Source: an uncultured Bacillota bacterium (lineage in GTDB: Bacteria; Bacillota_I; Bacilli_A; RFN20; CAG-631). From it: a DNA stretch of 64,000 nucleotides. The notes under the pieces were generated by a model. It made no database searches, was not told where the DNA came from, and saw only the letters and a program-made list of their open reading frames with translations. Location of the stretch: NCBI GenBank assembly GCA_902491575.1, contig CABUID010000001.1, positions 124,001 through 188,000 of the forward strand, given 5' to 3'. This document shows, in pieces, positions 60,387 through 64,000 of this stretch (within the stretch, counting starts at the first letter, position 1; every line of letters starts with the position of its first letter). The translations under genes and the position numbers were made by a program.

Positions 60387-61594
60387 ATTGCCACCTCTTT
60401 AGGCCGATTTATAGTAATTCTTTCTAACCACTGGTTAAATAAGTTTTGAATTTCTTCATTAGGTTTACAATTCTTTCTATCGCATTCATCACCATAGAAT
60501 TGAATTAGTTTTTTGCTATAACTGATTTCAGCAGTAGCTAATGGTTTTTCGTCTTTTTTTATAAAAACTAAAATGCTTTTTTTATTAACCATTTTACTTG
60601 GATAATTGGCAGTAATTAAACATTGATGTAATACTTTTGCTTGCTGTTCAACATCATTTAAGGATGTAGGAATGTAAATGTTGAACTCATTTAATACTGT
60701 ATTTAAATGCTTAAACTGATTTCCTATTTTTTCAAAATCAATTAGCAATTTTTCTCTTTTTTTGCGTTCCTTTTCTTCTCTTAAAGCTTTTTCTATTTTT
60801 CTTTTATTTTCAAGATCTGCCATTACTTTATCATGTGCTTTTTGTAAATCATTTGGATAAAGCCAGTATTCATCTTTTAAGTTCTTTTCTAATGATTTGC
60901 ACATTCTAATGTAGTCTTGATAATAATATAAGTCTTTGTTTTGCTTATCCAAATAATTAGTAAGTTTGTAATTGTATTTGTATTTAGCATATTTACTAAC
61001 ATCTTTTATATCGACTTTGTTCTTTAAACAAAACAATATTTGAGAAAGAGATATATCAAATTTGATGTCATTATTTTTAATGAAATTAATGACTTCAAGT
61101 TGTTTTTTCTTGCATAATTTTTCAAGTCTTTTATCTAGTGCTAAAGCATACAAACTTTTATCAATGAGTGCCTCAATAGATGGGTTTTTCTTGTATTTAA
61201 TAACAATGTCAAGAAATTGAGTGGGATCATTTCCTTTGTATTTTTGAATTAAATATTTTAATTCAGGTCTAGCTTTTGCTATTTCTTCCAAGTCTTCGTT
61301 TTTTGTAAGCCATAGACGATAAAATCCTAATCTTTTACATTCAGTTAAATCTTCAATTTTTTGTTCTTGATAACCATAATAATAATTTAATCTTTCACCT
61401 GGAAAACAAACTACGTAACCACAAGCAGCGGAATGATATAAGTATCTACAATAATTTAATCCATCTTCATGTTCTTCATAGACTAGTTCTTTTTTTACTT
61501 TGCCTTTTTTAGGAGAATACACCGCAGTAACTTCATTTACTATTTCATCCCCATGTAAAGTTAGTTTTGATTCGTATTCACAACGATGCCCCAT
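60383..61594 (-). CDS. PcfJ-like protein
   Basis: 403 residues. The C-terminal ~100 (YIPTSLNDVEQQAKVLHQCLITANYPSKM, then SILVFIKKDEKPLATAEISYSKKLIQFYGDECDRKNCKP) match the PcfJ domain of plasmid pCF10, also frequent in Gram-positive phages next to PcfK. The N-terminal part is helical with a Cys/Tyr-rich front. Role unknown; it travels with DNA replication genes. Ends where the late regulator begins. Confidence 0.8.
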   Translation of the reverse strand: MGHRCEYESKLTLHGDEIVNEVTAVYSPKKGKVKKELVYEEHEDGLNYCRYLYHSAACGYVVCFPGERLNYYYGYQEQKIEDLTECKRLGFYRLWLTKNEDLEEIAKARPELKYLIQKYKGNDPTQFLDIVIKYKKNPSIEALIDKSLYALALDKRLEKLCKKKQLEVINFIKNNDIKFDISLSQILFCLKNKVDIKDVSKYAKYKYNYKLTNYLDKQNKDLYYYQDYIRMCKSLEKNLKDEYWLYPNDLQKAHDKVMADLENKRKIEKALREEKERKKREKLLIDFEKIGNQFKHLNTVLNEFNIYIPTSLNDVEQQAKVLHQCLITANYPSKMVNKKSILVFIKKDEKPLATAEISYSKKLIQFYGDECDRKNCKPNEEIQNLFNQWLERITINRPKEVAM

Positions 61595-61595
61595 A

Positions 61596-62129
61596 CTAAG
61601 CTCCTTCCAATAAATCGAAAAGATTAAGCTGTCCAGACTCTTTCACTTTTTGAAGTTTCCTTTCCTCTGCTTTTTTAGCATTTTCAAGTTTTCTGGTTTC
61701 TGCAATTTCTCTTTTTCTTGCTGCTTCCTCAAGTTTCACACGTTCCGCATTTTCAAAATCTTTTAACGCTTTGTCATGAGCTGCCTTTTTCTCCTCTTCG
61801 GTTAAAACAACTTGATGATTAACTACAACCTGAGACGGTTTGTATTCTGAGCCTTTAATATTTTCTTCTTCGTAGTAATGTCTAGCTAGATAATACACTT
61901 CATCATCAGTAAGGCCTTTGACACCCATTTTTCGTACTTCTTCACATATATAACCACAACATTCGTTGATTGATTTTTTTTCGTTTTTATATTTTTCAGC
62001 AAACAAAGAATTTTCATTTGCAAAGTTATCTAAGTAATTTTTTATTGTTTGAGTGAAAGCATCGCTCACTTTTTTATTAACAATATTTTCGTTTTCTCCT
62101 TTAGAGGTTTTATTTGTTTCTTTTGCCAT
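61596..62129 (-). CDS. PcfK-like protein with C-terminal clamp-binding motif
   Basis: 177 residues. The N-terminal ~95 match PcfK (FTQTIKNYLDNFANENSLFAEKYKNEKKSINECCGYICEEV; EVYYLARHYYEEENIKG). A Lys/Glu coiled coil follows, and the end carries QLNLFDLL (167-174), which fits the bacterial beta-clamp motif QLxLF. This suggests it links the phage replication machinery to the host sliding clamp. Operon with pcfJ-like and the helicase loader. Confidence 0.8.
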   Translation of the reverse strand: MAKETNKTSKGENENIVNKKVSDAFTQTIKNYLDNFANENSLFAEKYKNEKKSINECCGYICEEVRKMGVKGLTDDEVYYLARHYYEEENIKGSEYKPSQVVVNHQVVLTEEEKKAAHDKALKDFENAERVKLEEAARKREIAETRKLENAKKAEERKLQKVKESGQLNLFDLLEGA

Positions 62130-62138
62130 AATTTCCTC

Positions 62139-62846
62139 CTATTTTAACCGTTGATTTTTACTTTCATCTTGTTGAATATCGATTAAATATCCGTCTTTTA
62201 TTTTCTCAAAAAATCTACTTGCAATAGCTTGATTTACTTTCTTGATTTCTTCAAAATTTTTTTCAGAAGTAATAATGGTTGCCTTGTTGGTTAAATATCT
62301 ATAGTTGATGATGTCAAAAAGCAAATTTAATGTTGATTGTGATTCGACTTTGAAAACTTCATCTAAGTATAAAATATCTACCTCTTTCATATCTTCGATA
62401 TGGAAATTTAGTTGTGCAATCTTATCTCTATCCCCTGAAGAAAAAGCCATTTTCAGTTGTTCAACAAAGCTTGCCCATGTAAAGGATAGAGGAACTACTT
62501 CTTCATATTTGCTTAAAATTTCTTTGATTGTTATTGATGCTAGTAATGATTTTCCGCTTCCGTATTGACCGCAAAGCAACATCCAATTTCCATTTTCAAA
62601 TCCTTCGTTAATAAATCTATTTGCAATATTTTTCATTTGAACTTGCCAATTATAGGTTGTTTTAAAGTCGTTGAGTGTTTTGTTTAAATATTTTCCTAGA
62701 CCAATTTTGTCTAATTTGTACATGATCTTTCTTTGGGGCCAACATGTGCAGTATTTGCAATGCAGTTCACCCTTTTCATCTTTATAAAAAATCCAACCAA
62801 CATTATTGCATTTGTCACAATTTATAAGATTTTGAAAATTATACAT
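62139..62846 (-). CDS. DnaC-like helicase loader ATPase
   Basis: 235 residues. N-terminal zinc finger (C10, C13, C30, C33), then an AAA+ domain with Walker A GQYGSGKS (93-100) and Walker B VDILYLDEVF, and the arginine-finger region near IASRFFEKI. The DnaI/DnaC-type protein loads replicative helicase onto the phage origin. It follows the DnaD-like gene by 18 bases. Confidence 0.9.
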   Translation of the reverse strand: MYNFQNLINCDKCNNVGWIFYKDEKGELHCKYCTCWPQRKIMYKLDKIGLGKYLNKTLNDFKTTYNWQVQMKNIANRFINEGFENGNWMLLCGQYGSGKSLLASITIKEILSKYEEVVPLSFTWASFVEQLKMAFSSGDRDKIAQLNFHIEDMKEVDILYLDEVFKVESQSTLNLLFDIINYRYLTNKATIITSEKNFEEIKKVNQAIASRFFEKIKDGYLIDIQQDESKNQRLK

Positions 62847-62864
62847 GTTCTTTGCACCTCCGCT

Positions 62865-63182
62865 TTAAATTTTGTACTTGTCAAATCGTTTGTTAAACTC
62901 GATTTCTTCTTGTTTCCTTTTTTCAAGTTCGGTTAACTCTTCAGATGATTCTCCTCGAACTTTTAGAAAAGATTTGTAAAAAATAAAGTGATTAGCAAGT
63001 GTAGTTGAAATGTAACTAGCTTTATAAATTCTTGTATTTTCTAAACTAATCATAGTTGCTTCAATGAAATCTTTTGGATAGTTTTCAAACCAAGATTTAA
63101 TCCATTCATATTCATTGCTATTAAGCGGTCTCTTTAAAATTTTTTCTACTTCTTTATAACATTGACTAATTGTGTAATTCAT
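62865..63182 (-). CDS. DnaD-domain replication protein
   Basis: 105 residues that fit the DnaD/DnaB_2 C-terminal domain: VEKILKRPLNSNEYEWIKSWFENYPKDFIEATMISLENTRIYKASYISTTLANH. Elsewhere this domain is joined to a winged-helix DNA-binding domain; here that part seems to be the separate gene at 63,331. Together they would form a split initiator. A region of iteron-like repeats lies between them. Confidence 0.8.
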   Translation of the reverse strand: MNYTISQCYKEVEKILKRPLNSNEYEWIKSWFENYPKDFIEATMISLENTRIYKASYISTTLANHFIFYKSFLKVRGESSEELTELEKRKQEEIEFNKRFDKYKI

Positions 63183-63242
63183 TGCTTATTACCTCCTTTT
63201 TTGATTTTTTGTTACGAGTTTCTTGTGCGCGTGTGCGCGTTC

Positions 63243-63387
63243 TCTATAGCCCTCTATAGCCCTCTTTTAGTCTTTAAGTCTTTAGTATTTAGTATTTAGT
63301 CTTTAATTACTACCCTATATTAACTTTCTACTAATACTCTACTATTCTTTCCTGTGTCGACAATTTGTCGTCATTTTGTCGACAAAC
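63243..63387. repeat. Iteron-like repeats, candidate replication origin
   Basis: Two tandem copies of TCTATAGCCC (63,243-63,262), several AGTCTTTA/TTTAGTA units (63,269-63,309), and, inside the end of the initiator gene, three 11-base iterons beginning TGTCG (63,355, 63,366, 63,377; TGTCGACAATT, TGTCGTCATTT, TGTCGACAAAC). The A/T-rich stretch at 63,300-63,340 would suit unwinding. Many phage origins lie in or beside their initiator genes. Confidence 0.55.
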
Positions 63388-63753
63388 GATACAAACAGGT
63401 TTATCAGTTGCATGTTCCGTGTAGGAATTGTTTTCATCAAAGAACAATGATTTTAGGTCATCTATGAATTTTGTTTCAACTAATCTCGTTGGTTGAATTT
63501 GATTGTTGATTCTCCAACCTTTGATTAAGATTAGATTTTCACCACGAACCAAAATAAATTTTTTATTAACCAGTTGTTCTAAATCACCTATTGTTGAACC
63601 TACAGATCTGATAACACTTTTTGCATTTGCTATATAACCCCTATCATCTGCTTCCATTCCCAAATGGAAATAGAGTGCTTGTGCTGATATTGGTAAATCA
63701 AGAAATGCATCAGAGCGAACAATATCTTTCGAAAACATACGACGATTGGCCAT
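63331..63753 (-). CDS. Phage replication initiator (DnaD-like N-terminal winged helix)
   Basis: 140 residues from ATG 63,753 (AGGTG upstream, one base after the previous stop); a GTG at 63,762 is less likely. The N-terminal ~95 fit the phage replisome organiser domain (RRMFSKDIVRSDAFLDLPISAQALYFHLGMEADDRGYI; WRINNQIQPTRLVETKF). The C-terminal part, with CIVCRQNDDKL, is coded by the 11-base iterons. Likely binds the origin in and beside its own gene. Confidence 0.85.
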   Translation of the reverse strand: MANRRMFSKDIVRSDAFLDLPISAQALYFHLGMEADDRGYIANAKSVIRSVGSTIGDLEQLVNKKFILVRGENLILIKGWRINNQIQPTRLVETKFIDDLKSLFFDENNSYTEHATDKPVCIVCRQNDDKLSTQERIVEY

Positions 63754-63754
63754 A

Positions 63755-64000
63755 TTAGACACCTACTTTACTAAAGGCTTCTATCGTTTCATGTTCGCTT
63801 GAAAAAACCAAACGCATTTGACCATCAAGCCCAGCCTTCTTTGATAACTGATGAAAAGTAGTAAGTTCTTTTGTAAGTCGAATATATTCGCTGCTTAAAA
63901 ATTTTTCTGTTTCCTCTTTTGACAAAAAGCCTACACCATTTACTGATCTAACAAGTACTCTATAAATGCATTTTGAATTTGCTATCGCGTTTAAGTCTTC
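63755..64000 (-). CDS. Early prophage protein, C-terminal part (start outside window)
   Basis: The frame is open from the window end to TAA at 63,757-63,755, giving 81 residues: NSKCIYRVLVRSVNGVGFL, then KELTTFHQLSKKAGLDGQM and FSSEHETIEAFSKVGV. It stops one base before the initiator start, so it belongs to the same early operon. Too little is visible to name it. Confidence 0.7.
   Translation of the reverse strand, partial: EDLNAIANSKCIYRVLVRSVNGVGFLSKEETEKFLSSEYIRLTKELTTFHQLSKKAGLDGQMRLVFSSEHETIEAFSKVGV

Overview
The window comes from a low-GC Gram-positive bacterium (Bacillota, probably a gut-type member of the Bacilli or a Mollicutes-like relative). The evidence is strong A+T bias, Shine-Dalgarno-led genes, a T-box in front of asnS, the SUF order sufC-sufD-sufS-sufU-sufB, lipobox lipoproteins, and surface proteins ending in a membrane helix plus Lys tail without LPXTG. 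TGA is used as stop (for example at degV) and TGG as Trp, so genetic code 11 fits. I cannot place it to genus.

Positions 1-32,840 are host chromosome. 1-14,243 is a surface/secretome block: the 3' end of a large surface protein, two GNAT acetyltransferases, and a three-gene operon on the minus strand encoding a 2,561-residue subtilisin-like peptidase with a PA insert and BspA-type leucine-rich repeats, a lipoprotein, and an M6-like metallopeptidase lipoprotein. 14,400-31,250 is mostly housekeeping: hpf, a NUDIX hydrolase, asnS with its T-box, a TetR regulator, recR-ybaB-(zinc ribbon)-dnaX, tadA, a GtrA-like protein, the suf operon, tRNA-Ser, and a minus-strand tRNA cluster (Asn, Glu, Thr, Leu). 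A degV-marR operon with a palindromic operator at its start closes the host part.

From about 32,840 to beyond 64,000 lies a prophage, almost all on the minus strand, so its gene order reads from high to low coordinates: replication (initiator, DnaD-like, DnaC-like loader, PcfK- and PcfJ-like proteins), a sigma-like late regulator, small early genes, terminase, portal, MuF-type minor head protein, scaffold, capsid, connectors, baseplate and receptor-binding proteins, and a terminal set of membrane and coiled-coil genes. The right end with integrase and main immunity genes is outside the window. No tape-measure protein and no endolysin are recognisable, so the phage may be short-tailed or otherwise unusual. 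An iteron-like origin candidate sits at 63,243-63,387.

The most striking region is 49,100-51,780, inserted inside the head-gene module. It holds a BRO-N/KilAC antirepressor, a small unknown gene, three tandem cassettes each with one ribbon-helix-helix repressor gene and one convergent 60-75 nt RNA gene with operator-like inverted repeats, and then three copies of an unrecognised structured RNA motif (two in tandem on the minus strand, one on the plus strand). The three copies share a closing helix, a GGTGG hairpin and a loop-to-downstream pseudoknot whose paired bases differ but remain complementary. The repressor/small RNA/antirepressor part is laid out like the immI (mnt-arc-ant-sar) locus of phage P22. 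The RNA motif is the best candidate here for something undescribed. A possible type I toxin-antitoxin locus lies at the left prophage edge (33,020-33,305).
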